This document shows, in pieces, positions 10,923 through 21,066 of a DNA stretch of 64,000 bases. Numbering within the stretch: position 1 is the first letter of the stretch; every line of letters starts with the position of its first letter. The position numbers and the translations under genes are program-made. Under the pieces are notes generated by a model. The model made no database searches. It worked only from the letters and a program-made list of their open reading frames with translations, and was not told the origin of the DNA. Source of the stretch: Flammeovirgaceae bacterium (lineage in GTDB: Bacteria; Bacteroidota; Bacteroidia; Cytophagales; Cyclobacteriaceae); assembly GCA_013204595.1 (NCBI GenBank), contig JABMNK010000023.1:17031-81030 (forward strand). The letters run 5' to 3'.

Positions 10923-10975
10923 ACCAGGAAACAAAAAAAGCAGATCAATTTGATCTGCTTTTTTTGTTTCCTGGT
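10923..10975. terminator. Bidirectional intrinsic terminator between convergent metK and infB
   Basis: Perfect 26-nt arms: accaggaaacaaaaaaagcagatcaa (10923..10948) and ttgatctgctttttttgtttcctggt (10950..10975). Confidence 0.85.
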
Positions 10976-10987
10976 TAAATAGAATTT

Positions 10988-13783
10988 TTAAAGGGATCGT
11001 TTGATTTCTCTTAATTCGAATCCTTCTATAATGTCACCGTCTATAATGTCATTGAAGTTCTTGATGCTAAGACCGCATTCATAACTTTTCTTGACTTCTT
11101 GAACATCATCCTTGAAGCGCTTTAACTGGTTAATATTACCCGAATGGACGACAATACCGTCTCGGATTAATCTAACCTGATTGGTTCTTTTTACAAATCC
11201 TTCAGTAACATAACAACCAGCAACTGTGCCAACTTTGGATATTTTAAAGACTTCTCGAACTTCAATATTTCCAGTAATAAATTCTTGAACGGTTGGCGCA
11301 AGCATCCCTTCCATGGCATCCTTAACGTCGTTAATTGCATCGTAAATGATTGAGTACAACCTGATTTCTATTTCCTCATTTTCGGCAACCTTACGAGCCG
11401 CACTTGAAGGCCTTACCTGAAACCCAACGATCACGGCGTCTGATGCAGAAGCCAATAACACATCAGATTCTGAAATTTGACCTACTCCTTTGTGGATGAT
11501 ATTAACTTGAACTTCATTGGTTGAAAGTTTTAGCAATGAATCTGAAAGGGCTTCAATCGATCCGTCCACATCACCTTTGACAATAATATTGAGTTCTTTA
11601 AAGGAGCCTATGGCCAATCTTCTACCAATTTCGTCTAATGTAATATGTTTTTTAGCTCGAACAGATTGCTCTCTTTGGATAATTTGACGTTTATTAGCTA
11701 CCTCGCGTGCTTCGCGGTCAGAGTCCATGACGTTGAACTTATCACCAGCTTGAGGGGCCCCGTCTAACCCAAGAACCATGGTAGGTGTCGCCGGCCCGAC
11801 TTCTTTCATCTTGTTGCCTCGATGGTCAAACAGAGCCTTCACTTTTCCAAAATAGGAACCAGCAAGCAATACATCCCCAACTTTTAAGGTGCCATTTTCA
11901 ACCATAATAGTGGTCATGTAACCACGACCTTTATCGAGACTAGCTTCGATGACCGTACCAATTGCAGATTTGTTGGGATTGGCGGTCAACTCTAAAAGCT
12001 CTGCTTCTAGTAATACTTTTTCCAACAACTCATCAATACCCTCCCCTGTTTTGGCTGATACCGCTTGACATTGGTATTTTCCACCCCAATCTTCTACTAA
12101 GATATTCATAGTAGAAAGGGATTCCTTGATTTTGTCGACATTGGCATTGGGTCTATCAATCTTATTGATGGCGATCACAATGGGAACACCAGCCACTTGG
12201 GCATGATTAATAGCCTCCTTTGTTTGAGGCATGACGTCGTCGTCGGCAGCAACCACTATGATGACAATATCTGTTATTTTGGCTCCTCTAGCGCGCATGG
12301 CCGTAAAGGCTTCGTGTCCTGGCGTATCTAAGAAAGCCACTTTTTTGCCAGTATTGGTCATTACATCGTAGGCGCCAATGTGCTGAGTGATACCTCCGGC
12401 TTCACCTTCTGTTACTTTTGAATTTCTGATAAAGTCGAGTAAGGAGGTTTTTCCGTGATCAACATGACCCATAATAGTGACAATTGGCGCACGATTTACT
12501 AAGTCTTTTTCATCATCCTCTTCTTCTACAATATTGATCCCCTCTTCGGTAGAGGTAAAGGTGACGTCAAATCCAAACTCATCTGCGATAACCATTATTG
12601 TTTCGGCATCAAGTCGCTGGTTAATGGAGACAAACATGCCTAAACTCATACAGGTCGAAATAACTTGATTGATGGTGACATCCATCAGTGAAGCCAAATC
12701 ACTTGCAGATATGAATTCAGTCACTTTAAGTGTTTTATCATCTTCTGCCTGTTGGATGATTTTTTCTTCTTCTTCCTCTGCTTTTGCTGAGCGTTTTTCT
12801 TTTCGGTATTTAGACCTATTGGCTGTTACTCCTTTTGTACCGCCACCACTTAGTTTGGCAAGAGTAGATTTAATTTTATCCTGAATTTCCTTATCGGTGA
12901 GTTCTTCGGTTTTACGTAGGTCCCTGCCTCGGGTTCTATCGGTAGTAGGAGCAGGGGGCCTTGCGCCTTGCGCCAAAGGGGCCCTAACAGCCGGCGGCTC
13001 ATTATTGGGGATTCTTTTTCTAGGTCTTTTTTTTCTGTCTTTATTTTGATCTGAAGAGGCGATAAGTTTTTCTTTTTTCTTCTCAACGGGCAATTCAATT
13101 TTACCTATAACTTTTAGTCCCTGTAATGCATCGGCTTTTGCCTTAATGGTTTCAGCTTCTTTAGGGGCCGCTACTACAGGAGGCATTTTTTTCTCAACCG
13201 GACGGCTTATTGTTGGAGGTTCTTGGAGTGGAGGTTCTTGGGGTATTTTTTCTTCAATGATGGGACTTAAAGAGGGAGCAGGTTCAGGCACCACTAATAA
13301 GGGTTTCTCTTCTTGCTCCGGTGAAGCTGGTTCTTCGATCACTGCAGCTACAGGAGGTTTTGGAATTTTAGGAGAACCTTTTTTATTGGCTTCGAGATCA
13401 ATTTTACCAATCACCTTGGTTCCTTCTAATTTGGGTTTGGAAATTAAATGATCTGCGGAGGAGCTAACGGGATTATCCAGATCTTCGGTTAAATTATCCT
13501 TGATGAGCATACGATCTTCCTCAATTGAAGAAGGTTCCTTAATTTCATGTACGGCCTGCTTGATCACAAAGTCCTCCTCATGTCTGCCTCCTATAGTAAG
13601 ACCAGAAGCCTCCTCTTTATCCATAGCTGAGGAGGCATATTCTTTTGATAAAAGAATAAACTGTTCCTCAGTTATTTTTGAGTTGGGATTACTATCGACC
13701 TCAAATCCTTTAAGCGTAAGGAAATCGATAATCGTAGAACTTCCTACGTTTAATTTTCTGGCAACTTGACTTAGTCTATGCAT
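10988..13783 (-). CDS. infB: Translation initiation factor IF-2
   Basis: [36 protein letters not shown], long charged/proline-rich N-terminal linker. Confidence 0.99.
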   Translation of the reverse strand: MHRLSQVARKLNVGSSTIIDFLTLKGFEVDSNPNSKITEEQFILLSKEYASSAMDKEEASGLTIGGRHEEDFVIKQAVHEIKEPSSIEEDRMLIKDNLTEDLDNPVSSSADHLISKPKLEGTKVIGKIDLEANKKGSPKIPKPPVAAVIEEPASPEQEEKPLLVVPEPAPSLSPIIEEKIPQEPPLQEPPTISRPVEKKMPPVVAAPKEAETIKAKADALQGLKVIGKIELPVEKKKEKLIASSDQNKDRKKRPRKRIPNNEPPAVRAPLAQGARPPAPTTDRTRGRDLRKTEELTDKEIQDKIKSTLAKLSGGGTKGVTANRSKYRKEKRSAKAEEEEEKIIQQAEDDKTLKVTEFISASDLASLMDVTINQVISTCMSLGMFVSINQRLDAETIMVIADEFGFDVTFTSTEEGINIVEEEDDEKDLVNRAPIVTIMGHVDHGKTSLLDFIRNSKVTEGEAGGITQHIGAYDVMTNTGKKVAFLDTPGHEAFTAMRARGAKITDIVIIVVAADDDVMPQTKEAINHAQVAGVPIVIAINKIDRPNANVDKIKESLSTMNILVEDWGGKYQCQAVSAKTGEGIDELLEKVLLEAELLELTANPNKSAIGTVIEASLDKGRGYMTTIMVENGTLKVGDVLLAGSYFGKVKALFDHRGNKMKEVGPATPTMVLGLDGAPQAGDKFNVMDSDREAREVANKRQIIQREQSVRAKKHITLDEIGRRLAIGSFKELNIIVKGDVDGSIEALSDSLLKLSTNEVQVNIIHKGVGQISESDVLLASASDAVIVGFQVRPSSAARKVAENEEIEIRLYSIIYDAINDVKDAMEGMLAPTVQEFITGNIEVREVFKISKVGTVAGCYVTEGFVKRTNQVRLIRDGIVVHSGNINQLKRFKDDVQEVKKSYECGLSIKNFNDIIDGDIIEGFELREIKRSL

Positions 13784-13803
13784 CCTAGCTTCTACTTCTT
13801 ATT

Positions 13804-15045
13804 TTATTCAAATTCTTGTGAAAGAACCCTCAATACACTATCAATTGTCTCTTCTTCTAAATCGGTTCGCCTGACCATGTCTTCGCGACCCAATCTTAAG
13901 ACACTCTTGGCGGTATCTAATCCGATTTTTTTCAACTCATCAATGACCCAGCTTTCGATTTCATCAGAAAATTCGTCCAAGTCTACATCCTCATCTTCAA
14001 TTGAGCCGAGCTCCCGGAAGACATCAATTTCGTATTCAACCAATCTGCTAGCTAATTTAATATTCTGCCCACCCTTTCCAATGGCCAAAGAAACTTGGTC
14101 TGGTTTTAAATAAACAGAAACGCGCTTCGATCCCTCTTCTATTTTCATACTCAAAATCTTTGCAGGACTAAGGGCTCTAGAGATATACAATTCTAGATTA
14201 TCTGTAAAGTTAATTACATCAATGTTTTCGTTTTGTAATTCTCTTACAATAGAATGAATTCTTGAGCCTTTCATGCCCACACATGCCCCGACAGGATCGA
14301 TGCGATCATCATAAGATTCGACGGAGACTTTGGCCCTTTCCCCAGGTTCTCGGACGACGCGTTTAATTGTAATGAGACCATCATAGACTTCAGGGACTTC
14401 ACTTTCAAACAATCGCTCCAAAAACGTAGGGGAAGTTCTTGATAAGATAATCCTAGGGTTTCCGTTGTGCATTTCAACACGATGTACGATTGCCCTTACT
14501 GAATCTCCTTTTCGATAGCGGTCTTTGGAAATTTGATCGATCTTTGGCAAGTTGAGTTCGTTACCTTCACCATCAATTAATAAAACTTCTCGGCTGAGGA
14601 TTTGATACACTTCACCCGTAATGATTTCTCCAACAAGTTCTTTGTATTTTTGAAAAAGAAGATCTTTTTCTAAGTCTTTTATTTTTTGAATTAATGTTTG
14701 ACGTGCCGTCATTACCGCTCTTCTGCCGAAATCGATTAATTTGATTTCTTCTGCAACTTCTTCCCCGATCTCGAAATCAGGCTCTATTTTCTGTGCGTCA
14801 GAGAGACAGATTTTGTCATGATCCCAAATGTCTTCTGAGTTGTCATCAACAATTTCACGAAACCTCCATATCTCAAGATCTCCTTTATCTGTATTGATGA
14901 TAATATCAAAGTTATCATCATCTTTGTATTTTTTACGAATCATGGTCCTAAACACATCTTCTAGGATCCTTATCATGGTTGGCCGATCGATATTTTTATT
15001 TCTCGCAAAATCGGCAAATGAATCAATTAATATTCCAGCTTCCAT
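13804..15045 (-). CDS. nusA: Transcription termination/antitermination factor NusA
   Basis: S1/KH region (RTSPTFLERLFESEVPEVYDGLITIKRVVREPGERAKVSVES; DPVGACVGMKGSRI). Confidence 0.98.
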   Translation of the reverse strand: MEAGILIDSFADFARNKNIDRPTMIRILEDVFRTMIRKKYKDDDNFDIIINTDKGDLEIWRFREIVDDNSEDIWDHDKICLSDAQKIEPDFEIGEEVAEEIKLIDFGRRAVMTARQTLIQKIKDLEKDLLFQKYKELVGEIITGEVYQILSREVLLIDGEGNELNLPKIDQISKDRYRKGDSVRAIVHRVEMHNGNPRIILSRTSPTFLERLFESEVPEVYDGLITIKRVVREPGERAKVSVESYDDRIDPVGACVGMKGSRIHSIVRELQNENIDVINFTDNLELYISRALSPAKILSMKIEEGSKRVSVYLKPDQVSLAIGKGGQNIKLASRLVEYEIDVFRELGSIEDEDVDLDEFSDEIESWVIDELKKIGLDTAKSVLRLGREDMVRRTDLEEETIDSVLRVLSQEFE

Positions 15046-15048
15046 TTT

Positions 15049-15501
15049 TTAATTAAATGATATTAATATTTTCGCTTTTTTTATTTCTTCCAAAAGCATG
15101 GTTTCGTCAGTATCTCCAAGGGAAACCACGATTTTTTTTTCATCAACGATCGATTTAAGGATTCCGTCAAAAGTTTTTCCTTCCAAAGATTCGATCTGAA
15201 GTCTTCTTCCAATATTTTTTTGATACTGTCGCAATTTCGAAAGTGGTCTATCGATCCCAGGCGAGGATACTTCAAGATTATATTTTCCTTCTATAAGCTC
15301 AAGCTCTTCAATTTTTATCGATAGTTTGCGGCTGACCATAGAACAACTTTCTATTGAAAGGCCAGATTCACTATCAATAAGCACTAAAACACGTTGATTT
15401 CCGTCTGTTCCAGAAATCAATAACTCAATCAAAAATAATTCCGGAAAGTCCGAAATGATCTCTTCTGTGAGGTCTGTTAACTTTTGTGCTAAATTGGTCA
15501 T
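15049..15501 (-). CDS. rimP: Ribosome maturation factor RimP
   Basis: YNLEVSSPGIDRPLSKLRQYQKNIGRRL; immediately upstream of nusA-infB. Confidence 0.95.
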   Translation of the reverse strand: MTNLAQKLTDLTEEIISDFPELFLIELLISGTDGNQRVLVLIDSESGLSIESCSMVSRKLSIKIEELELIEGKYNLEVSSPGIDRPLSKLRQYQKNIGRRLQIESLEGKTFDGILKSIVDEKKIVVSLGDTDETMLLEEIKKAKILISFN

Positions 15502-15516
15502 TAACTATTTTAATAA

Positions 15517-15542
15517 AAAGAGGGGACTCATGTCCCCTCTTT
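15517..15542 (-). terminator. Terminator-like / possible attenuator hairpin in the leader of rimP-nusA-infB
   Basis: 11-bp stem aaagaggggac / gtcccctcttt, 4-nt loop; on the minus strand followed by TTTTTATT and, about 16 nt later, the rimP ATG. Confidence 0.6.
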
Positions 15543-15654
15543 GCCTTTTGTTTATTATTCTACAAAGCTAATTCAAAAAAAATTCAATTCAAATTCCATT
15601 GTTTATAAAAGCATTCCTACATTTTTGCTAACATAAATCATTTTGATAGTTGCT

Positions 15655-17139
15655 ATGATAGGAAAACTTAGGCTTACCAATTCCCTAACTCGTAAAAAGG
15701 AGGTATTTGAGCCCATTGAAGCACCCAATGTTGGTATGTATGTTTGTGGGCCAACCGTTTATAGCGACGTTCATCTTGGCAACGTTCGCACCTTTCTCAG
15801 TTTTGACGTGATCAATAGGTACCTCAAATTTTTGGGATATAAGGTTCGATATGTTCGCAACATCACAGATGTGGGGCATCTTTTGGATTCAGGAGAAGAT
15901 AAAATTTCGAAAAAGGCACTTCTGGATCAATTAGAGCCAATGGAAATTGTCCAAAAATACACGAATGATTTTCATGAGGTGATGGCTACTTTCAATGCCC
16001 TACCTCCAGACATCGAGCCTTCGGCAATTGGCCATCTTATGGAGCAAATCGAAATGATCGAGGTTCTTATAGATCGCGGATTTGCCTATGTGTCAAACGG
16101 TTCGGTGTATTTCGACATCGATAAATACAATGAGACTCAAGAATACGGAAAATTAAGCGGGCGCAAAATAGAGGATTTAATCAATCAAACCAGGTTCTTG
16201 GATGGTCAAGAAGATAAACGAAATCCATTGGATTTTGCTTTGTGGAAAAATGCCTCCCCTGAACACATCATGAGATGGAAAACCAAATGGGGGGAAGGTT
16301 TTCCGGGCTGGCATTTGGAATGCTCTGTCATGAGCACTAAGTATTTGGGTAGCCAATTTGATATTCATGGAGGTGGAATGGATCTTAAATTTCCTCATCA
16401 TGATTGCGAAATCGCACAATGCGTGGGCGTGTCAGATCAAATGCCAGCCAAATATTGGTTACATACCAATATGTTAACCGTTAATGGACAAAAGATGTCG
16501 AAATCGCTAGGGAATTCATTTTTGCCGGGGCAATTGATTTCCGGGGATCATGAGTTGCTTGATCGGGGGTATAGCCCGATGTCCATTAGATTTTTTATGC
16601 TTCAATCCCATTACGCAAGTACCTTGGACTTTTCCAATGAGGCATTAAACGCCGCTGTCAAGGGATATACCAAATTGGCCAATGGTATAAGGATATTGAA
16701 GGAGCTAGAATACCCCGAAGCGCAGTTGCAAACATTAAATGCTAATCAGGGGGCGCAAATACATAAGATGTGCGACGATTGTCATCATGCTATGAATGAT
16801 GATTTCAATACGGCATTGACGATTGGCCATATTTTTAATTTATTGAAAAAAGTCAATTCCTTTCATTCAGGTCAAATTGATCTATCTGAGATTGATTTGG
16901 AGACATTTTTGAGAATGAAAGAAACCTTGCTGACGTTTACTGAAGACATTCTTGGCATCAGACCTGAAACCAACCTGAATGGAGAAAATTTGCTCAATAT
17001 TTTGCTTCAGGACTACGCCCAAGCAAAAATTGCCAAAGATTACCAGAGAGTCGATTATCTCAGGAGTCGACTTAAAGAAGAAGGGATCACCATCAAGGAT
17101 ATGAAAGATGCCGTTGGCTGGGCCTATAGCGAGCAGTAA
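15655..17139 (+). CDS. cysS: Cysteinyl-tRNA synthetase
   Basis: NVGMYVCGPTVYSDVHLGNVRTFLSFD, GWHLECSVMS, KMSKSLGNS. ATG at 15655 chosen over the TTG-started ORF at 15643. Confidence 0.98.
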   Translation: MIGKLRLTNSLTRKKEVFEPIEAPNVGMYVCGPTVYSDVHLGNVRTFLSFDVINRYLKFLGYKVRYVRNITDVGHLLDSGEDKISKKALLDQLEPMEIVQKYTNDFHEVMATFNALPPDIEPSAIGHLMEQIEMIEVLIDRGFAYVSNGSVYFDIDKYNETQEYGKLSGRKIEDLINQTRFLDGQEDKRNPLDFALWKNASPEHIMRWKTKWGEGFPGWHLECSVMSTKYLGSQFDIHGGGMDLKFPHHDCEIAQCVGVSDQMPAKYWLHTNMLTVNGQKMSKSLGNSFLPGQLISGDHELLDRGYSPMSIRFFMLQSHYASTLDFSNEALNAAVKGYTKLANGIRILKELEYPEAQLQTLNANQGAQIHKMCDDCHHAMNDDFNTALTIGHIFNLLKKVNSFHSGQIDLSEIDLETFLRMKETLLTFTEDILGIRPETNLNGENLLNILLQDYAQAKIAKDYQRVDYLRSRLKEEGITIKDMKDAVGWAYSEQ

Positions 17140-17150
17140 ATAGTGCAAAT

Positions 17151-17456
17151 TTAATGATTAAACGCATTTTTTTTTTCTTTGAACTTTTTGATTTGTCGTC
17201 TCAACGCCTCGGCAGCTTCATCCGCCCCTACCTCAAATGACTTGGCTTTTTCTTTTACGAAAAGCTGGTCACCTGGTATGTTGAGCTTGATTTCTACCAC
17301 CTTGTTTGCTCTCGCGTCGTCATGATCGATTCTTAAAAAAACTTCTGCATCGATGATTCGGTCGTAAAAAGTTTCTAGCTTATTTAATTTCTTTTTGATA
17401 ATATCGATCAATTTGTAATCTGCATCGAACCGGATAGAATGTATTTGAAGCTTCAT
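17151..17456 (-). CDS. hpf: Ribosome hibernation promoting factor / RaiA family
   Basis: MKLQIHSIRFDADYKLIDIIKKKLNKLETFYDRI, next to xerC and rpsU. Confidence 0.88.
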   Translation of the reverse strand: MKLQIHSIRFDADYKLIDIIKKKLNKLETFYDRIIDAEVFLRIDHDDARANKVVEIKLNIPGDQLFVKEKAKSFEVGADEAAEALRRQIKKFKEKKNAFNH

Positions 17457-17481
17457 ATGAATTATAGTTTAGATGAATAAT

Positions 17482-18363
17482 TTATGCTTTAGGATGGGCT
17501 TGATCAAATGTTTTTTTCAGCTTTTCCATTGAATTATGTGTGTATACTTGAGTTGCCGCAAGGCTTGAATGCCCAAGTAAATCTTTTACTGCATTGAGTT
17601 CTGCCCCTCGGTCTAGTAGATGTGTGGCGAAGGTATGACGCAGCACGTGTGGGCTCTTCTTTTTTTGGGAGGTGACTTGACTTAGGTATTTTTTGACCAA
17701 GCGATAAACAAACATTGGATACATTTTTTTGTTTTGGTCCGTGACAAATAAGAAATGACGGGCGTCATGTTCCATTTCTTGCTTTAATAAGACAAAAGCC
17801 GCCATGGATTTCAGGACATATTCATTTAGGGGAATAATCCTTTCTTTGTTGCGTTTACCCAAAACCTTAAGGGTACCATCATAGTAGTTGACGTCTTGTC
17901 CTTTGAGGTTGATAAGCTCAGTTAAACGCATGCCAGACGCATACAGTAGCTCGATGACCAGTTGGTCCCTAATCCCTGAAAAATTATTTGCGTACCCAAT
18001 ATTGTCCAACAGATTGACCATTTCGGTTACCCGAAGGAAAGAGGGAAGATTTTTTTTGGTTTTGAGTGGTTTGATCCGAGAGGCAGGGTTTTTTGTAAGA
18101 AGTTCCCTCGAAGTTAGAAATTTGAAATAAGATTTGAGAGTTGCAATTTTTCGATTGACAGAGACAGGGGTAAGTTCTCGTTCCAATAAGGAAACTACCC
18201 AAGCCCTCAAATGTGCATGAATGATTTCTTGCTCATCTGAAATTTGAAAATTGCTAAATAGATAATTAAAAAATTGGTCTAGATCCTCTCTGTAGGCCAA
18301 CAAGGTATGTTGGCTATATCGTTTTTCGTAGGTAAGATATTTTATGAACTGATCTATCATCAA
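17482..18363 (-). CDS. Tyrosine recombinase XerC/XerD-like
   Basis: Catalytic signature ASGMRLTEL, HVLRHTFATHLLDRGAEL, LGHSSLAATQVYTH. Confidence 0.95.
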   Translation of the reverse strand: MMIDQFIKYLTYEKRYSQHTLLAYREDLDQFFNYLFSNFQISDEQEIIHAHLRAWVVSLLERELTPVSVNRKIATLKSYFKFLTSRELLTKNPASRIKPLKTKKNLPSFLRVTEMVNLLDNIGYANNFSGIRDQLVIELLYASGMRLTELINLKGQDVNYYDGTLKVLGKRNKERIIPLNEYVLKSMAAFVLLKQEMEHDARHFLFVTDQNKKMYPMFVYRLVKKYLSQVTSQKKKSPHVLRHTFATHLLDRGAELNAVKDLLGHSSLAATQVYTHNSMEKLKKTFDQAHPKA

Positions 18364-18438
18364 GCGGTTCCTGTGCTTGACAGGAAATCTAAACCTAACT
18401 TAATGCATTTTGATCAATAATTGCGAAGTTTCGTGCAA

Positions 18439-18633
18439 TTATTTTGATTCGTTGTCGCGTAATTTTTGGATATAAGCTGCTTTTTTCACTTGCTCTCTTC
18501 TCACAATGGAAGGTTTGGTGAAAAAAGTTCTTGCGCGGAGTTCTCTTAAGGCACCTGTTTTTTCAAATTTCTTTTTGAACCTTTTGAGTGCTCTGTCGAT
18601 CGACTCGTTATCCTTAATACTGATTACAATCAT
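18439..18633 (-). CDS. rpsU: 30S ribosomal protein S21
   Basis: MIVISIKDNESIDRALKRFKKKFEKTGALRELRARTFFTKPSIVRREQ. Confidence 0.97.
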   Translation of the reverse strand: MIVISIKDNESIDRALKRFKKKFEKTGALRELRARTFFTKPSIVRREQVKKAAYIQKLRDNESK

Positions 18634-18660
18634 AATACTACTTTAGTTACTATAGGGGCG

Positions 18661-18690
18661 CAAATATATCAACTTTAATAGTTATCCAAA
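18661..18690 (-). promoter_or_regulatory. Candidate Bacteroidota housekeeping promoter for rpsU
   Basis: On the minus strand, TTTG (18690..18687), 18-nt spacer, TATATTTG (18668..18661), close to the TTTG-N19-TAnnTTTG consensus; 27 nt upstream of the rpsU start. Confidence 0.65.
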
Positions 18691-18936
18691 AGAATCTGTT
18701 GAAAAATAGCGGTTATTAAAAAAAATAATCAGTATTAATCTCCAATCAGGAGGGTCAACAGGCGATAATTTCTTTTTTATTACCTGTAAATCAGGGAACA
18801 GAGTAAAGTTAAGCGCACAATTGCCATCGCTGGGCGCGCGAAAGCGGGATGAATCCTCATGCCGACGTAATTGGCGGAAGTTTTTTTAAAATAGTTCTTT
18901 GCTTTAAACTTGCCGTATAAATCATTATTACAGCCT

Positions 18937-20241
18937 ATGAAAATTGCAATTATTGGAACTGGATATGTGGGCCTTGTGACAGGGACATGTTTTGCTGAAA
19001 CAGGAAATCACGTGACTTGCGTTGACATTGATGCTGAGAAAATAAAGAAACTGAATAGTGGTAAAATCACCATCTATGAGCCGGGGCTGGAGCTACTTTT
19101 TCATAGGAATGTTAAACAACGTAGGCTCGCGTTTACTACTGATCTGGCGGCGGGCATTAAAGGCGCGAAGATTATTTTTTTAGCGTTACCTACCCCCCCT
19201 GGAGAGAATGGATCAGCAGATCTCAAATATGTATTAAAAGTGGCGTATGATTTGGGGGAATTATTACAGGATTATGTGGTGGTAGTGGATAAGAGTACTG
19301 TGCCGGTCGGGACGGCTGATTTGGTTATGGCCGAGATAGCTAAAAACGCAAAGTCGTCGTTTGATGTGGTGTCTAACCCAGAATTTTTGCGTGAAGGGGT
19401 GGCCGTTGAAGATTTTATGAAACCTGATCGTGTGGTCATAGGTGCGGCGTCGATTACTGCTGAAGAAGTTATGAGGCAGTTGTACGCCCCATTTGTACGA
19501 CAAGGGAATCCTATTATTTTTATGGATATAAAATCAGCGGAGCTCACCAAATATGCTGCCAATGCTTTTTTGGCAACTAAAATTACGTTCATGAATGAGA
19601 TCGCCAATCTGTGTGAATTAATGGGCGCTGATGTTGATGCTGTAAGGAAGGGCATAGGTACAGATAGTCGGATTGGTAAAAGATTTTTATTTGCGGGTAT
19701 CGGATATGGAGGCAGTTGTTTCCCCAAAGATGTGCGGGCCTTGTCAAAATCAGCCGAGGATGTGCAGTATCCTTTTGAGCTTCTCAATTCAGTAATGAAG
19801 GTCAATGAAAACCAGAAGCAAAAATTGATTTCGCCTTTGGAGAAGTCTTTGGGCAATTTAACGGGTAAAACCATCGCTATTTGGGGGTTAGCTTTTAAGC
19901 CACATACAGATGATATCAGGGAGGCTCCAGCGTTGGAAAACATTAGGATATTATTGGAGAAAGGCGCCCATGTAAGGGCTTATGATCCAGAAGCCATGGA
20001 GAATGTCAGAGAGGTATTAGGAAGCAATATTTACTATGCACTTGATGAATATGACGCTATAGACGGGGCAGAGGCCCTTATGATCATGACCGAATGGCCA
20101 GTTTTTCGTATGCCAGATTTTGACTTGATTTCGCGGAGATTAAAAAACAAACTAATTTTTGACGGACGAAATTTATACGATTTAGATCAGATGGAAAAAT
20201 TGGGGTTTACTTATCATAGCATAGGCAGGAAAGTAGTCTAG
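18937..20241 (+). CDS. UDP-glucose/GDP-mannose dehydrogenase family (UDP-glucose 6-dehydrogenase)
   Basis: MKIAIIGTGYVGLVTGTCFAETGNHVTCVDID, GYGGSCFPKDVRAL, GLAFKPHTDDIREAPA. Confidence 0.95.
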   Translation: MKIAIIGTGYVGLVTGTCFAETGNHVTCVDIDAEKIKKLNSGKITIYEPGLELLFHRNVKQRRLAFTTDLAAGIKGAKIIFLALPTPPGENGSADLKYVLKVAYDLGELLQDYVVVVDKSTVPVGTADLVMAEIAKNAKSSFDVVSNPEFLREGVAVEDFMKPDRVVIGAASITAEEVMRQLYAPFVRQGNPIIFMDIKSAELTKYAANAFLATKITFMNEIANLCELMGADVDAVRKGIGTDSRIGKRFLFAGIGYGGSCFPKDVRALSKSAEDVQYPFELLNSVMKVNENQKQKLISPLEKSLGNLTGKTIAIWGLAFKPHTDDIREAPALENIRILLEKGAHVRAYDPEAMENVREVLGSNIYYALDEYDAIDGAEALMIMTEWPVFRMPDFDLISRRLKNKLIFDGRNLYDLDQMEKLGFTYHSIGRKVV

Positions 20242-20245
20242 GGCA

Positions 20246-21055
20246 TCATAACTGCTCATTCAAGGACCAGTTATAGTCTAAAAAAGTTGGTGTTACATCA
20301 GGGGGTATTATTTTCCCGGACCAGACAGAGAGGTTTTCATAAAAAGTTTTGTCATTTATGAAATCTTTTGAAAACCAGTCAAATATTTTTGAAAACTGAA
20401 GTGTGTCGGAAGAAATTTTATTTTTAGAGGGGTCATTTAAAAATAAATAGGCCTGTTCCGACAATTGTTGCTCCAACCTATCCGCGCGATAGGCGTCTCT
20501 TCTTAATTTGGGACATGAGATGGAAGCACAATTAATGGCAAAATGAATTCTGGGTTCTTTAAATTGACTTCTTAATATTTCATGCTCGACCTGGTTTAAG
20601 CTAAGTTTTTCGTTACCTAGGTTGATCAGTTTAATATCCCAAGGAGTGTTGATAAATGGGATTTGTATAGCAGTTCCGATGTCTTTAATGCCCTTCACGG
20701 GATAATAGTCAATGATCAATTTCAAAGTGAATGCATTGTACAAGTTTATCCAATAGGCCAATTTTTCTGATGAATTCCAATATTGATCGTTGGGGGTATT
20801 TTTGGCAAGCAACTCCAAATAGGCCAAAAGTTTTTGCGGTTGAATTTTTAATGCTGCATAATTGACCTCGCCCGCATCGTTGACAAATTCTTTTAAAACT
20901 TCACTCCATAAGTCATGTTGTATGGGATGGGTTTCTTTTTGCTGAGGATCTATTGGGCGACAGCTCAAAAGTAAAATCAGGAGGGGTATCGATTGACAAA
21001 TTAGTAATAAATAGATGTGCAAGGATCTTTTCATTGTTCTATCTTTAACGTTCAT
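20246..21055 (-). CDS. DUF547 domain-containing protein
   Basis: KLAYWINLYNAFTLKLIIDYYPVKGIKDI, NHVEHEILR-like NQVEHEILRSQFKEPRIHFAINCASISCPKLR. Confidence 0.88.
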   Translation of the reverse strand: MNVKDRTMKRSLHIYLLLICQSIPLLILLLSCRPIDPQQKETHPIQHDLWSEVLKEFVNDAGEVNYAALKIQPQKLLAYLELLAKNTPNDQYWNSSEKLAYWINLYNAFTLKLIIDYYPVKGIKDIGTAIQIPFINTPWDIKLINLGNEKLSLNQVEHEILRSQFKEPRIHFAINCASISCPKLRRDAYRADRLEQQLSEQAYLFLNDPSKNKISSDTLQFSKIFDWFSKDFINDKTFYENLSVWSGKIIPPDVTPTFLDYNWSLNEQL

Positions 21056-21066
21056 TATCTAATTAT

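Noticed and set aside
12477-13769. Cluster of plus-strand and alternate-frame ORFs inside infB
   Set aside because: Serine-rich shadows of the biased, charged IF-2 N-terminal linker; infB itself is unambiguous.
17482-18363. Tyrosine recombinase as a marker of an integrated element
   Set aside because: It is a XerC/D-like housekeeping gene in the conserved rpsU-xerC-hpf cluster; no att-like repeats or cargo genes nearby.
19272-19943. 223-aa minus-strand ORF inside ugd
   Set aside because: Long but fully antisense to a well-conserved dehydrogenase; composition typical of a shadow ORF.
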